DNA from: Streptomyces soli | Lineage (GTDB): Bacteria > Actinomycetota > Actinomycetes > Streptomycetales > Streptomycetaceae | Length of the DNA: 64,000 nt | Direction: 5' to 3' | Assembly (NCBI RefSeq): GCF_003999195.1 | Contig: NZ_RJVR01000338.1 | Location: 1-64,000 of the forward strand | In this document: positions 35,294 to 43,750 of the stretch, in pieces | Layout of the letters: each line of letters opens with the position of its first letter | How positions within the stretch are numbered: position 1 is the stretch's first letter | The notes under the pieces: model-generated | Seen by the model: the letters and a program-made list of their open reading frames with translations, nothing else | Databases searched by the model: none | Told to the model about the DNA's origin: nothing | Program-made: the position numbers and the translations under genes

Positions 35294-36024
35294 GCCGCTT
35301 CGCGGTCCCGGGCCGCCGCTACCTCCGGGGTGGGCGCGGTGCCGCCGAGGTGGGTGGGCAGCCACCAGGTGTCGTCCGGGCCGCTCGGGCGGCCGGTGTA
35401 GGCGCGCTGCGCGTCCTCCAGCAACTCCTGGACGCGCAGCCGCAGGCGGCGGGTGAGCGCGCCCGGCTTCTCGTTCTCCAGCGGGTTCATCTGCTCGCCG
35501 ACCCGGATGGCGATGGGGGTGCGGCTACGGCCCAGGTTGCGCGGGTGGCCCTTCGTCCACAGCCGCTGGGTGCCCCACAGGGCCACGGGCAGCAGCGGGA
35601 CACCGGCCTCCATGGCGAGGCGGGCGGCGCCGGACTTGAAGGTCTTGAGCGTGAAGGACTGGGAGATCGTGGCCTCGGGGAAGACGCCGATGATCTCACC
35701 GGAGCGCAGCGCGTCCAACGCGTGCGCGTACGCATGCATGCCCTCGGAGCGGTCGACCGGGATGTGCTTCATTCCGCGCATCAGCGGGCCCGAGATCTTG
35801 TGCCGGAAGACCGACTCCTTCGCCATGAAGCGCACCAGCCGCTTGGCGGGCAGGACGGTCAGACCGGCAAAGATGAAGTCCAGGTAACCGATGTGGTTGC
35901 TCACCAGCAGCGCGCCGCCCTTGCGCGGGACGTTCTCGGTGCCGCCGATGTCGAAGCGGAGCCCCTGCACCTTGAACATGGCGCGGGCGGCACCGATGAC
36001 AGGCGGGTAAACCAGTTCGGCCAT
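35287..36024 (-). CDS. 1-acyl-sn-glycerol-3-phosphate acyltransferase (PlsC family)
   Basis: A 245-residue membrane-associated acyltransferase that likely adds the second fatty acid to lysophosphatidate. The catalytic HX4D motif is SNHIGYLDF (His44, Asp49). The substrate-binding block is PVDRSEGM, and the third block reads GVFPEATISQSF with Ala in place of the more common Gly after FPE. It ends with a charged tail. The start overlaps no neighbour; a 164-bp gap separates it from the DUF4395 gene downstream on the same strand. Confidence 0.9.
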   Translation of the reverse strand: MAELVYPPVIGAARAMFKVQGLRFDIGGTENVPRKGGALLVSNHIGYLDFIFAGLTVLPAKRLVRFMAKESVFRHKISGPLMRGMKHIPVDRSEGMHAYAHALDALRSGEIIGVFPEATISQSFTLKTFKSGAARLAMEAGVPLLPVALWGTQRLWTKGHPRNLGRSRTPIAIRVGEQMNPLENEKPGALTRRLRLRVQELLEDAQRAYTGRPSGPDDTWWLPTHLGGTAPTPEVAAARDREAAH

Positions 36025-36188
36025 GTCGGGGTCCCTGCTCTCTCTTGGGGATGGTGCCCCGGCGGAAGAAGTTACGCGGCCGTAGATTTACAGGTCGCTG
36101 GGTGATCGTGCACCGTAAACGACTGCCGTGTCACCTGGCGTGCCCGACATTGACCGAGATTCTCATCATTTCACGTGACCCGGCTCAC

Positions 36189-36602
36189 TCAGTTCGACGG
36201 GGTGACGCGGCGCAGCAGCAGATACATCTCGCATCCCAGGCAGTAGCCGAACGCCGCATTCAGGAAGGCGGCAGCCAGTGCCGCTCCGGTCGCCGCCATG
36301 CCCAGCCACTGCGGCCCCGCGAAGTAGCCGATCAGCCCGATCAGGGCGAAGGCCAGCCCCACGGCCTGGGCGAAGCGCGGCGGCGCCGGGTCCTCGGTTT
36401 CGGTCGGCGGGCCGAGACGGGGACGTACGACCGTGCGGTAGAGCAGGCCGTACGGTGACTTCTGGACCCCGGCGGCGGCGCCGACGGCGAAGACCAGCGC
36501 CTGCACGGCCAGCAGCCAGCCGCTGCCGGTGATCAGGACGACGGCGAGGACGACAGCGGTCAGGGTCGCGGCGAAACGCGGGCCCCGGGCATCGATGTTC
36601 AT
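36189..36602 (-). CDS. DUF4395 membrane protein with CXXC motif
   Basis: A 137-residue membrane protein with about four hydrophobic segments. The conserved FGYCLGCEMYLLL near the C-terminus carries a CXXC pair that could be redox active or bind metal. DUF4395 genes are often next to thioredoxin-like genes, and here a thioredoxin-like gene is divergent only 92 bp away. A thiol relay across the membrane is plausible, but unproven. ATG 36602 (MNIDARGPRF) is preferred over the longer frame to 36650. Confidence 0.83.
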   Translation of the reverse strand: MNIDARGPRFAATLTAVVLAVVLITGSGWLLAVQALVFAVGAAAGVQKSPYGLLYRTVVRPRLGPPTETEDPAPPRFAQAVGLAFALIGLIGYFAGPQWLGMAATGAALAAAFLNAAFGYCLGCEMYLLLRRVTPSN

Positions 36603-36694
36603 ACCGGCATTCTTGCGGATGCCTGGGTAGGAAGAACCCGCGGGAATCATTGCGGTCGGATGAACGCTGCACCGGGTCGGGAGGAAGAGACGAG

Positions 36695-37108
36695 ATGACG
36701 GGACTGTTGGTGTGCGTCGTGGTGCTCGCGGCGTCGGGGCTCTTCGGCCTGCTGCACCAGCGACGGCAGGGGAGGATCCGGGTGCGGGCCAAGGACAGCG
36801 CCGAGCGGCTGACGGCTGCGGAGATCGGTGGGCCGCTGGGGGAGCGGGCGACGCTCGTGCAGTTCTCCAGCGCCTTCTGCTCGCCGTGCCGGGCGACCCG
36901 GCGGACCCTCGGCGAGGTCGCCGAAATGGTCGACGGCGTACGGCATGTGGAGATCGACGCCGAGGCGCACCTGGACCTCGTGCGACGGCTGGCGATCCTC
37001 AAGACCCCGACCGTGCTGGTCCTCGACGGCGACGGCGCGGTCGTGCGGCGTGCGGCCGGGCAGCCGCGGAAGGCGGATGTCATCGCGGCACTGGGAGCCG
37101 CTGTATGA
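36695..37108 (+). CDS. Membrane-anchored thioredoxin-like protein
   Basis: A 137-residue protein with one N-terminal transmembrane helix (residues 2-20, GLLVCVVVLAASGLFGLL) and a thioredoxin fold. The active site is Cys62-Ser-Pro-Cys65 (FSSAFCSPCRATRRTL), with cis-Pro in LAILKTPTVLVLDGDG. CSPC instead of CGPC hints at altered redox potential. It is divergent from the DUF4395/CXXC membrane protein and precedes a leader peptide and flavin reductase. GGGAGGAAGAGACGAG gives a strong ribosome-binding site. Confidence 0.87.
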   Translation: MTGLLVCVVVLAASGLFGLLHQRRQGRIRVRAKDSAERLTAAEIGGPLGERATLVQFSSAFCSPCRATRRTLGEVAEMVDGVRHVEIDAEAHLDLVRRLAILKTPTVLVLDGDGAVVRRAAGQPRKADVIAALGAAV

Positions 37109-37179
37109 GGCGTATGACCGCGATCCCATATCCCGGGCCGGTCTTGACGGAGTGCGGACCGGATCGTCAGTCTGACGTT

Positions 37180-37260
37180 ATGTCGCGAGACCCCCTTCTG
37201 TACGCACGAGCGGATGTCGACTTCGGCCGGCACGCCAGCGCGCGCTGTCCGGGCCAGTGA
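37180..37260 (+). CDS. Putative leader peptide (26 aa) upstream of flavin reductase
   Basis: The ORF starting ATG 37180 encodes MSRDPLLYARADVDFGRHAS followed by ARCPGQ. It fits the pattern seen in short streptomycete 'putative leader peptides' (R-x-HVDF-x-R-x-x-S-x-x-C near the C-terminus), which occur before sulfur-metabolism and flavin reductase genes. A single cysteine codon lies three codons before the end, as expected for attenuation sensing Cys-tRNA charging. The reductase starts 57 bp downstream. The recognition is by memory of the family, not by a search. Confidence 0.65.
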   Translation: MSRDPLLYARADVDFGRHASARCPGQ

Positions 37261-37316
37261 GCGCCCCAGACGACAGCGCGCCGCCTCCGGCACCTCCGCT
37301 CCAGAAGGACAATTCC

Positions 37317-37823
37317 ATGACTGCCTCGACCGACATCGGCACGACCACCCTCTTCGACTCGGCCACCTTCCGGTCGGTCTTCCGGCGCCACGCCGCCGGC
37401 GTCGCCGTCATCACCGCACCGGGCGCCCGCCCGGTCGGCTTCACCGCGACCTCCCTCACCTCCGTTTCGGCGGAACCGCCGCTGCTGTCCTTCGGGATCA
37501 GCACTGGGGCCTCCGCCTGGCCCACCGTCTCCGAGGCCCCCTTCGTCGGCATCCACATCCTCGGCGAGCACCAGCAGGACGTCGCCGCGACCTTCGCCCG
37601 CAGCGGCGCCGACCGCTTCGGGCCGCAGACGGCGTGGCGTACCGGGGCGCATGGCGTGCCGCTGCTCGACGATGTCTCCGCCTGGCTGGTCGCGCGGGTC
37701 GTCGCCCGGATACCCGCCGGCGACCACCGCATCGTTGTGGCCCAGGCGATCGCGGGCGACCCGGAGGGCCCCGGCCGTCCCCTTCTGTACCACCAGGGTG
37801 GTTTCAACGCGCTGCGTCACTGA
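37317..37823 (+). CDS. Flavin reductase family protein (FMN-binding split barrel)
   Basis: A 168-residue flavin reductase-like domain that supplies reduced FMN to a partner monooxygenase. Key blocks are FRRHAAGVAVITAPGARPVG, FTATSLTSVSAEPPLLSFGI, FVGIHILGEHQQDVAATFAR and the C-terminal GRPLLYHQGGFNAL. It is preceded by a short leader peptide with a cysteine near its end, which in this group suggests a sulfur-linked role such as sulfonate use. AGAAGG ribosome-binding site 8 bp upstream of ATG 37317. Confidence 0.9.
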   Translation: MTASTDIGTTTLFDSATFRSVFRRHAAGVAVITAPGARPVGFTATSLTSVSAEPPLLSFGISTGASAWPTVSEAPFVGIHILGEHQQDVAATFARSGADRFGPQTAWRTGAHGVPLLDDVSAWLVARVVARIPAGDHRIVVAQAIAGDPEGPGRPLLYHQGGFNALRH

Positions 37824-38018
37824 AGTGTCGCCGCGGCGCGGCGTCGGGTAGGTCACAGTTCTGCGCGCTTGCATACGGGGAAGCAACTGGGTGTACTGGC
37901 GAGTAATATATCCGTCGGGGCCCGCCACAGCGTCCCCACCGGGAGCCGCAGCCGTAGGCGCCTATGCTGCCTTTCAGAGGGCAGTCGCCGACGAAGCCGA
38001 TGCAGTAGGAGTGCAGGC

Positions 38019-38804
38019 GTGAGCTTGAGGATCGTAGTCGCAGTGAAGTACGTGCCCGATGCCACGGGCGACCGCCACTTCGCCGAGGACCTGACCACCG
38101 ACCGGGACGCGGTCGACGGCCTGCTGTCCGAGCTCGACGAGTACGCGGTCGAGCAGGCCCTGCAGATCGCCGACGCCGCGGACGACGCCGAGATCACCGT
38201 GCTGACGGTGGGTCCGGCGGACGCCAAGGACGCGCTGCGCAAGGCGCTGTCCATGGGTGCGGACAAGGCCATCCACGTCGAGGACGACGGCCTGCACGGC
38301 ACCGACATCATCGGCACCTCGCTGGTGCTGGCCAAGGCGATCGAGCACGCCGGATACGACCTGGTCGTCACCGGTATGGCCTCGACCGACGGCACCGCCG
38401 GTGTCGTGCCGGCGCTGCTGGCCGAGCGCCTGGGCATCCCGCAGGTGACCCTGCTGTCCGAGGTCAAGGTCGAGGACGGCAAGGTGACCGGCCGCCGCGA
38501 CGGCGACGCCGCGAGCGAGACCCTGGAGGCGTCGCTGCCGGCGCTGGTGTCGGTGACCGACCAGTCGGGCGAGGCCCGTTACCCGTCGTTCAAGGGCATC
38601 ATGGCGGCCAAGAAGAAGCCGGTCGAGGCCCTGGACCTGTCCGACCTGGGCATCGACGAGGCCGAGGTCGGTCTCGAGGGCGCCTGGACCAAGGTCGAGG
38701 ACGCGACGGCCCGCCCGCCGCGCACCGCCGGCACGATCGTCAAGGACGAGGGCGAGGGCGGCAAGCAGCTCGCGGAGTTCCTGGCAAGCCAGAAGTTCAT
38801 CTAA
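38019..38804 (+). CDS. etfB: Electron transfer flavoprotein, beta subunit
   Basis: ETF carries electrons from acyl-CoA dehydrogenases to the membrane. The beta subunit binds AMP structurally. The 261-residue length is typical. Blocks seen are IVVAVKYVPDATGDRHFAED, LDEYAVEQALQIAD, GMASTDGTAGVVPALLAERL and SFKGIMAAKKKPVEAL. GTG 38019 gives the normal N-terminus and has GGAG just upstream. EtfA follows after 218 bp that include a strong hairpin, so the two subunits may be unequally transcribed or separately started. Confidence 0.95.
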   Translation: MSLRIVVAVKYVPDATGDRHFAEDLTTDRDAVDGLLSELDEYAVEQALQIADAADDAEITVLTVGPADAKDALRKALSMGADKAIHVEDDGLHGTDIIGTSLVLAKAIEHAGYDLVVTGMASTDGTAGVVPALLAERLGIPQVTLLSEVKVEDGKVTGRRDGDAASETLEASLPALVSVTDQSGEARYPSFKGIMAAKKKPVEALDLSDLGIDEAEVGLEGAWTKVEDATARPPRTAGTIVKDEGEGGKQLAEFLASQKFI

Positions 38805-38811
38805 GAGATGA

Positions 38812-38840
38812 GGGCGGGTCGGTAGCTACTCGACCCGCCC
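38812..38840 (+). terminator. Hairpin between etfB and etfA
   Basis: Arms GGGCGGGTCG (38812-38821) and CGACCCGCCC (38831-38840) form a 10-bp perfect stem with a 9-nt loop, 8 bp after the etfB stop codon. It may partly terminate or stabilise the etfB transcript upstream of etfA. Confidence 0.6.
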
Positions 38841-39022
38841 AACGGAATCGTCGTGCAGGAGATCGATTCCCGTGACTCCTCCCCAGAGGGGCTTCTCACT
38901 CGGCCGCGAGAGCGGCCTCATGACGGACAAGCCCTGCCCGTGTACCAAATGTCACGGGAAAGAGCTTAGCAGTGCAATCGCCTTTCCCGGATGGATCCGG
39001 GGAACCCAGCGCAGGAGTAGTA

Positions 39023-39985
39023 ATGGGTGAAGTCCTCGTCTACGTCGACCACGTGGACGGTGCCGTCCGCAAGCCGACCCTTGAACTGCTGACCCTGGCC
39101 CGCCGCCTGGGCGAGCCCGTCGCCGTCCACCTCGGTCCGGGCGCCGACACCGCCGCGCCGGTGCTGGCCGAGCACGGCGCGACCCGCGTCCTGACCGCCG
39201 ACGCGAGCGAGTTCGCCGACTACCTGGTCGTGCCGAAGGTCGACGCGCTCGAAGCCGCCGCCAAGGCCGTCTCGCCGATCGCGGTGCTCGTACCGTCCTC
39301 CGGTGAGGGCAAGGAGATCGCGGCCCGCCTGGCGCTGCGGCTCGGCTCCGGCATCATCACCGACGCCGTGGACGTCGAGGCCTCCGACGCGGGCCCGGTG
39401 GCCACGCAGTCGGTGTTCGCTGCCGGGTTCACCACCAAGTCCCGGATCAGCAAGGGTGTGCCGGTCATCACCGTCAAGCCCAACTCCGCCCCGGTGGAGT
39501 CCGCGCCGGCCGCCGGTGCGGTCGAGCAGCTGGCGGTCGAGTTCGGCGCGCTGGCCACCGGCACCAAGGTCACGGCCCGCACCCCGCGTGAGTCGACCGG
39601 GCGTCCGGAGCTGACCGAGGCCGCGATCGTCGTCTCCGGCGGCCGTGGCGTCAACGGCTCCGAGAACTTCCACATCATCGAGGCGCTGGCCGACTCCCTC
39701 GGCGCGGCCGTCGGCGCCTCCCGCGCCGCGGTGGACGCCGGCTGGTACCCGCACACCAACCAGGTCGGCCAGACCGGCAAGTCGGTCTCCCCGCAGCTCT
39801 ACATCGCCAACGGCATCTCCGGCGCCATCCAGCACCGGGCCGGCATGCAGACCTCGAAGACCATCGTGGCGGTCAACAAGGACGCCGAGGCCCCGATCTT
39901 CGATTTGGTCGACTACGGCGTCGTCGGCGACCTCTTCCAGGTCGTCCCCCAGCTCACCGAGGAGATCAAGACCCGCAAGGGCTGA
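39023..39985 (+). CDS. etfA: Electron transfer flavoprotein, alpha subunit
   Basis: The 320-residue alpha subunit binds FAD. The N-terminal domain begins [19 protein letters not shown]; the FAD domain at the C-terminus shows [60 protein letters not shown] and the end [16 protein letters not shown], all conserved. ATG 39023 has AGGAGTAGTA upstream. It is followed by a terminator-like stem-loop at 40024-40055. Confidence 0.96.
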   Translation: MGEVLVYVDHVDGAVRKPTLELLTLARRLGEPVAVHLGPGADTAAPVLAEHGATRVLTADASEFADYLVVPKVDALEAAAKAVSPIAVLVPSSGEGKEIAARLALRLGSGIITDAVDVEASDAGPVATQSVFAAGFTTKSRISKGVPVITVKPNSAPVESAPAAGAVEQLAVEFGALATGTKVTARTPRESTGRPELTEAAIVVSGGRGVNGSENFHIIEALADSLGAAVGASRAAVDAGWYPHTNQVGQTGKSVSPQLYIANGISGAIQHRAGMQTSKTIVAVNKDAEAPIFDLVDYGVVGDLFQVVPQLTEEIKTRKG

Positions 39986-40023
39986 TCCGGCTCCCCGTGC
40001 GACATATGAGACGTACGGCTGCG

Positions 40024-40055
40024 AAAGGCCTCTGCCCGCGAGGGTGGAGGCCTTT
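40024..40055 (+). terminator. Hairpin after etfA
   Basis: AAAGGCCTC (40024-40032) pairs with GAGGCCTTT (40047-40055), 9 bp, 14-nt loop, ending in a TTT. It lies 38 bp downstream of the etfA stop codon. Confidence 0.7.
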
Positions 40056-40087
40056 GCCCGCACAGGATCACATGTGAGGATTCGCAG

Positions 40088-41416
40088 GTGACGAACGAGC
40101 CTGCGGGAAGCCGCGGACGGCTGCCGCTCTACACCTGGCTGCCGCGCGCCGCCGAGGTCTGGTCGGACCCCGGCACCGGAAAATCCACCACAGCGCCGCG
40201 CTTTGTCCTTGCGATGATCCTGATCGGCGGACAGGTCCTCCTCACCGCCGCCACCCCGGTCTGGGGCGCCGCCGCCTCCCTCGTGTCCGGTGTACTCGCC
40301 CTCGCCGCCTGGCCGTTGCGGCGCCGCAGCACGCGGCCGAGCGTCGACAGCGCCTGGGTGGAGCGCGCCAAGACCGCCGTACGTCTCATACGCCCCGTCA
40401 AGGACCCGGAGGGCCCGGTCGTGGCGACCGAGGTCGCCGCTCAAGGTGGGACCGTACTCGACCCGGTGCGCTCGGCGGCCGCGCTGCGGGCGGCGGCGAA
40501 CCTGCTGATGGCAGCTGGATCCGACCCCAAGGTGCTGCAACTCGTGGGCGCCGACGAGCCGGAGGACGAGGAAGACGAGGCACCGGACGAGGAGCGGGGC
40601 GAAACCTGGGTCGGGGACTGTCTGCTGGTCCACGACGACAACGCTGCCTTCGTCCTCGAACTCGACTGCTTCGACGACCCGGACGACCCCCACGACGAGG
40701 ACGAGCGCGAGCGTCAGCGTGCCCTTCTCGCCCGGATCGCCGGGACCTTCGGCGTGACCCCGCCCGCTCTCCCCGGGCGGCCCGGCGCGATCCCGGACGA
40801 ACTGCGCGTCACCGCCGACGACCTGCGCGCCTTCGCAGACGCCGGGCTCGCGACGGCGCAGCGCCTGGAGCAGCAGTTCGCCACGACGGCCGTGGACGGG
40901 CCCTCCGACGTCGCCCTGGACCTGGGCAGGACCCGCGCCTGGCCGTCCCGCGTCGACACGATGTCCGTCACCGCGCTGACCGGCGCCGACCCGGTCCGCA
41001 TCGCCGCGGTCCTGCGCGGGGATCTGGCAGCCCAGGCTGCCCTCGACCGCGCCCGCGAGCAGCGCGACGAGGACTCCGTACCGCCCCTCACCGACGAGTG
41101 GGAGCGGCGCTGGCACCTCTACCTGGAGCGCTACGCCGCCCGGCCGGCCGCCGCTCAGGAGCCGGACGACATGCCTGCGGACCAGTCGCGCTCTCTCACC
41201 CCCACGGCCCGTGCCGCGCTGCTCCTGGCCGTCACCGCCGACGGGCCGCTGAGGACCCGTGCGGCCGGTTCGTTCGGTGTGGGAGCCGTGCCCACGACTC
41301 GGCGTATCCCCTGGCCACGGCATCGTAGGCTGGCTGTGGCAGGGGACCGGGTGCTGCTCGCGATCACGGTCTATGTCGTGCCGTTCAGCCATCTGTGGGT
41401 GGGGACGGTCCGTTGA
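40088..41416 (+). CDS. Hypothetical membrane-associated protein
   Basis: A 442-residue protein I do not recognise. Two hydrophobic segments lie near residues 37-80 (FVLAMILIGGQVLLTAATPV and AAASLVSGVLALAAW) and another at the C-terminus (LAVAGDRVLLAITVYVVPFS). Between them is a soluble part with a very acidic stretch (EPEDEEDEAPDEERGE) and a second acidic run around DDPDDPHDEDERE. Codon use fits the genome. The GTG start at 40088 follows the etfA hairpin closely. No operon partner is evident; the aldolase gene downstream has its own operator. Confidence 0.6.
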   Translation: MTNEPAGSRGRLPLYTWLPRAAEVWSDPGTGKSTTAPRFVLAMILIGGQVLLTAATPVWGAAASLVSGVLALAAWPLRRRSTRPSVDSAWVERAKTAVRLIRPVKDPEGPVVATEVAAQGGTVLDPVRSAAALRAAANLLMAAGSDPKVLQLVGADEPEDEEDEAPDEERGETWVGDCLLVHDDNAAFVLELDCFDDPDDPHDEDERERQRALLARIAGTFGVTPPALPGRPGAIPDELRVTADDLRAFADAGLATAQRLEQQFATTAVDGPSDVALDLGRTRAWPSRVDTMSVTALTGADPVRIAAVLRGDLAAQAALDRAREQRDEDSVPPLTDEWERRWHLYLERYAARPAAAQEPDDMPADQSRSLTPTARAALLLAVTADGPLRTRAAGSFGVGAVPTTRRIPWPRHRRLAVAGDRVLLAITVYVVPFSHLWVGTVR

Positions 41417-41443
41417 CGGCCGCCCTAGGCGGGCGCTAACTTC

Positions 41444-41464
41444 ACTTCAACGTTTTGTTGAAGT
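41444..41464. promoter_or_regulatory. Perfect 8-bp-arm palindrome upstream of aldolase gene
   Basis: ACTTCAAC (41444-41451), spacer GTTTT, GTTGAAGT (41457-41464). The site is AT-rich compared with surroundings and lies 15 bp upstream of the ATG at 41480, overlapping the likely promoter or leader. The shape resembles TTCAAC...GTTGAA sites bound by IclR-type repressors of ureide or aromatic catabolism. Confidence 0.7.
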
Positions 41465-41479
41465 TCTGGAGGGTGGCAC

Positions 41480-42760
41480 ATGGCGCAGGGTGACACGGTC
41501 GGCACATCGCTGGCGGACGCGATCCGGGTCGACATCGGCGCCTCGCTCGCCGGCGTGGACGCGGAACTCGCCCATCGCTACCCCGGGGACCCCGGCACCC
41601 GCCAGCCCGTGCACACCGTCTACGTACCCGCCGACGCCTTCGCCGCCGACACCGTACGCAGCTGGGGTGACCAGGCGCTGGCCGCGCTCGACGAGCACGC
41701 CCCGGACGCGGAGACCCTGGCCCGGGTCCTCGGCCTCACCGAGGAACTCGCCGGGCCGGTCCACGACCGCGTACGCGCCAAGCTGGAGCGCGAGCCGATC
41801 GAGGACCTCCGCATCGACTTCGAGGACGGCTACGGACCGCGCCCCGACGCCGAGGAGGACGCCGCGGCGCTCGCGGCCGCCCGGATCGTCTCCGCCGCCG
41901 TCGCCGACCGGAGCACGCCCCCGTTCGTCGGCATCCGTATGAAGTGCATGGAGGCGGCGGTCCGCGACCGGGGCATCCGCACGCTCGACGTCTTCCTGAC
42001 CGGGCTCCTCGACGCCGGGGGCCTGCCGGACGGGCTGGTTCTGACCCTGCCGAAGGTGACCTTCCCGCAGCAGGTCAGGGCGATGGTCCGGCTCTGCGAG
42101 GAGTTCGAGAAGGCGCGCGGGCTCGCCGGCGGCCGGATCGGCTTCGAGATCCAGATCGAGACCACCCAGTCCATCCTCGGCCCCGACGGCACCGCCACCG
42201 TCGCCCGCCTCATCGACGCCGCCGACGGCCGGGCCACCGGGCTGCACTACGGCACCTTCGACTACAGCGCCTCCTGCGGCGTCAGCCCGGCCTACCAGTC
42301 CATGGACCACCCCGTCGCCGACCACGCCAAGGCCGTCATGCAGGTCGCCGCCGCCGGTACCGGCGTCCGCCTCTCGGACGGCGCCACCAACGTCCTCCCG
42401 GTCGGGCCCACTTCGCAGGTCCACGACGCCTGGCGGCTCCACTACGGACTCGTCCGGCGCTCACTCGCCCGCGCCTACTACCAGGGCTGGGACATGCACC
42501 CCGCCCACCTCCCCACCCGCTATGCCGCCGTCTACGCCTTCTACCGGGACGGCTTCGCCGTCGCCGCCGCCCGCCTCGCCGCCTACGTCACCAAGGCCGG
42601 CGGCGCCGTCATGGACGAGCCCGCCACCGCCAAGGCCCTCAGCGGCTACCTGCTGCGCGGCCTCGACTCCGGCGCCCTCGACCCCGCCGAAGTCACCGCC
42701 GCCAGCGGCCTTGCCCGCCCCGAACTGGACTCCCTGGCCGGCCGCCCGGCATCAGCCTGA
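41480..42760 (+). CDS. HpcH/HpaI aldolase/citrate lyase family protein (DUF6986-type)
   Basis: A 426-residue (beta/alpha)8 protein of the citrate lyase/malate synthase-like superfamily. Typical metal and CoA or keto-acid binding blocks are DLRIDFEDGYGPRPDAEEDA, GRIGFEIQIETTQSILGPDG and TGLHYGTFDYSASCGVSPAY. In Streptomyces such genes sit with ureide (allantoin) catabolic genes, and the palindrome upstream is IclR-like; neither proves the substrate. The GGAGGG ribosome-binding site lies 9 bp before ATG 41480. It is followed by a run of gene remnants. Confidence 0.85.
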   Translation: MAQGDTVGTSLADAIRVDIGASLAGVDAELAHRYPGDPGTRQPVHTVYVPADAFAADTVRSWGDQALAALDEHAPDAETLARVLGLTEELAGPVHDRVRAKLEREPIEDLRIDFEDGYGPRPDAEEDAAALAAARIVSAAVADRSTPPFVGIRMKCMEAAVRDRGIRTLDVFLTGLLDAGGLPDGLVLTLPKVTFPQQVRAMVRLCEEFEKARGLAGGRIGFEIQIETTQSILGPDGTATVARLIDAADGRATGLHYGTFDYSASCGVSPAYQSMDHPVADHAKAVMQVAAAGTGVRLSDGATNVLPVGPTSQVHDAWRLHYGLVRRSLARAYYQGWDMHPAHLPTRYAAVYAFYRDGFAVAAARLAAYVTKAGGAVMDEPATAKALSGYLLRGLDSGALDPAEVTAASGLARPELDSLAGRPASA

Positions 42761-42783
42761 CGGCCCGGCGCGGTGCCGGCGCG

Positions 42784-43015
42784 GTGCCGGCGCAGGGGTC
42801 AGCTCAGGAGTCCTGGTCGACGCTTGACCGGCCGTGGCGGGCGGCCCTGGAGATGGCCTGGCAGTCCTACCGTGACGGAGGGATCTCCGTCGGCGCGGTG
42901 ATCACCGACGGGACGGAGAACATCCTCGGTCGCGGACGCAACCAGCGCTTCGGGTCGGTGTCACCACGGGGCCTTCTCGTTCACGCCGAGGTGCAGGCGC
43001 TGGCCGTGGTTCCGC
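42784..43015 (+). pseudogene. Nucleoside/cytidine deaminase-family N-terminal remnant
   Basis: Reads PWRAALEMAWQSYRDGGISV, GAVITDGTENILGRGRNQR and PRGLLVHAEVQALAVVPP. This is the first half of a tRNA-adenosine/guanine deaminase-like fold with the zinc-site HAE; the PCxxC half is missing and the sequence turns into unrelated codons near 43015. Codon use is poor after that. Remnant, probably not functional. Confidence 0.6.
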
Positions 43016-43107
43016 CCGTGCCGTCGCGCGGCGGCTCGGTCGCGCGGCGAGTCTTCCCGCCACCGCCGACGAGGCCGTCGAGTGGGTCTGGGATCTGCTC
43101 GCCGAGG

Positions 43108-43750
43108 TCAGGCGAACCGGGGGAACAGCCTGAGCGCGTTGTCGCGCTCCACGCCTCGTAGTTCGTCCTTGGTGAAGCCGTCGAAGCCGGTGAGGTTGTC
43201 GATGTTGCGGACGACCGTGGGTTCCGGGGCGGCGGGCCAGTCCGTGCCGAAGAGGATGTGATCCGAGGTGGTCACCTCGAGCGTCGGCAGCAGCGAGTTG
43301 CGGCTGCCGGCCAGGGCGGTCTCGTAGTAGAGCCCTCGCAGCACCTCGGTGACGTGTGCGGGATCGATGTCCGCGTCGTCCGGGCCACGGCCTGACGGTG
43401 TGTTCGGCGATCCGCCAGCCGAGCATGGGCAGCACCCCTCCGCAGTGCGCCAGGATCAGCCGCAGCCCCGGATGGCGCTGGAAGACGCCGGTGTAGAGGG
43501 CGTTGGTGATGGTGCGCGCGGTGTCGAAGGGGAATTCGACGATCGAGCTGGGGCGGCCGAAGCCGAGGACGTCGATGTGCGGGCAGTCCACCGGGTGTAC
43601 GAAGACCGGTATCTGCCGGCGTGCCAGCTCGGCCAGGACCGGCTCAAGGGCCGGATCGCCGAAGTAGTGCCCCAGCACATTCGAGGTCAGCACCACGCCG
43701 TCGAGCCGCACGCTGCTCCTGAGCTCCTTCGCCCCCGGGCAGCAGCTCAA
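43108..43750 (-). pseudogene. Amidohydrolase (ACMSD-like) remnant, frameshifted
   Basis: Minus strand reads VVLTSNVLGHYFGDPALEPV, RQIPVFVHPVDCPHID and RLILAHCGGVLPMLGWRIAE, then after about 43390 the expected continuation LRGLYYETALAGSRNSLLPT and DHILFGTDWPAAPEP is in a different frame, and the protein ends near FDGFTKDELRGVERDNALRL. These are the second half of an amidohydrolase-2 TIM barrel with the HP and FGTDWP metal motifs. The N-terminus, including the first HxH motif, is missing. Loss by decay is the simplest explanation, although the frameshift alone could be a sequencing slip. Confidence 0.75.

Noticed and set aside
38920-39030. 36-codon ORF MTDKPCPCTKCHGK... overlapping the etfA start
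   Set aside because: It has an eye-catching CPCTKC motif, but codon choice (AAA, TGT, CTT, TTT, AAT, AGT) is opposite to the genome's bias, there is no clear ribosome-binding site, and it runs through the etfA start. Likely chance.
43060-43130. Plus-strand fragment ADEAVEWVWDLLAEVRRTGG after the deaminase remnant
   Set aside because: It looks protein-like and may be the tail of another lost gene, but it is too short to assign and overlaps the amidohydrolase remnant's stop.
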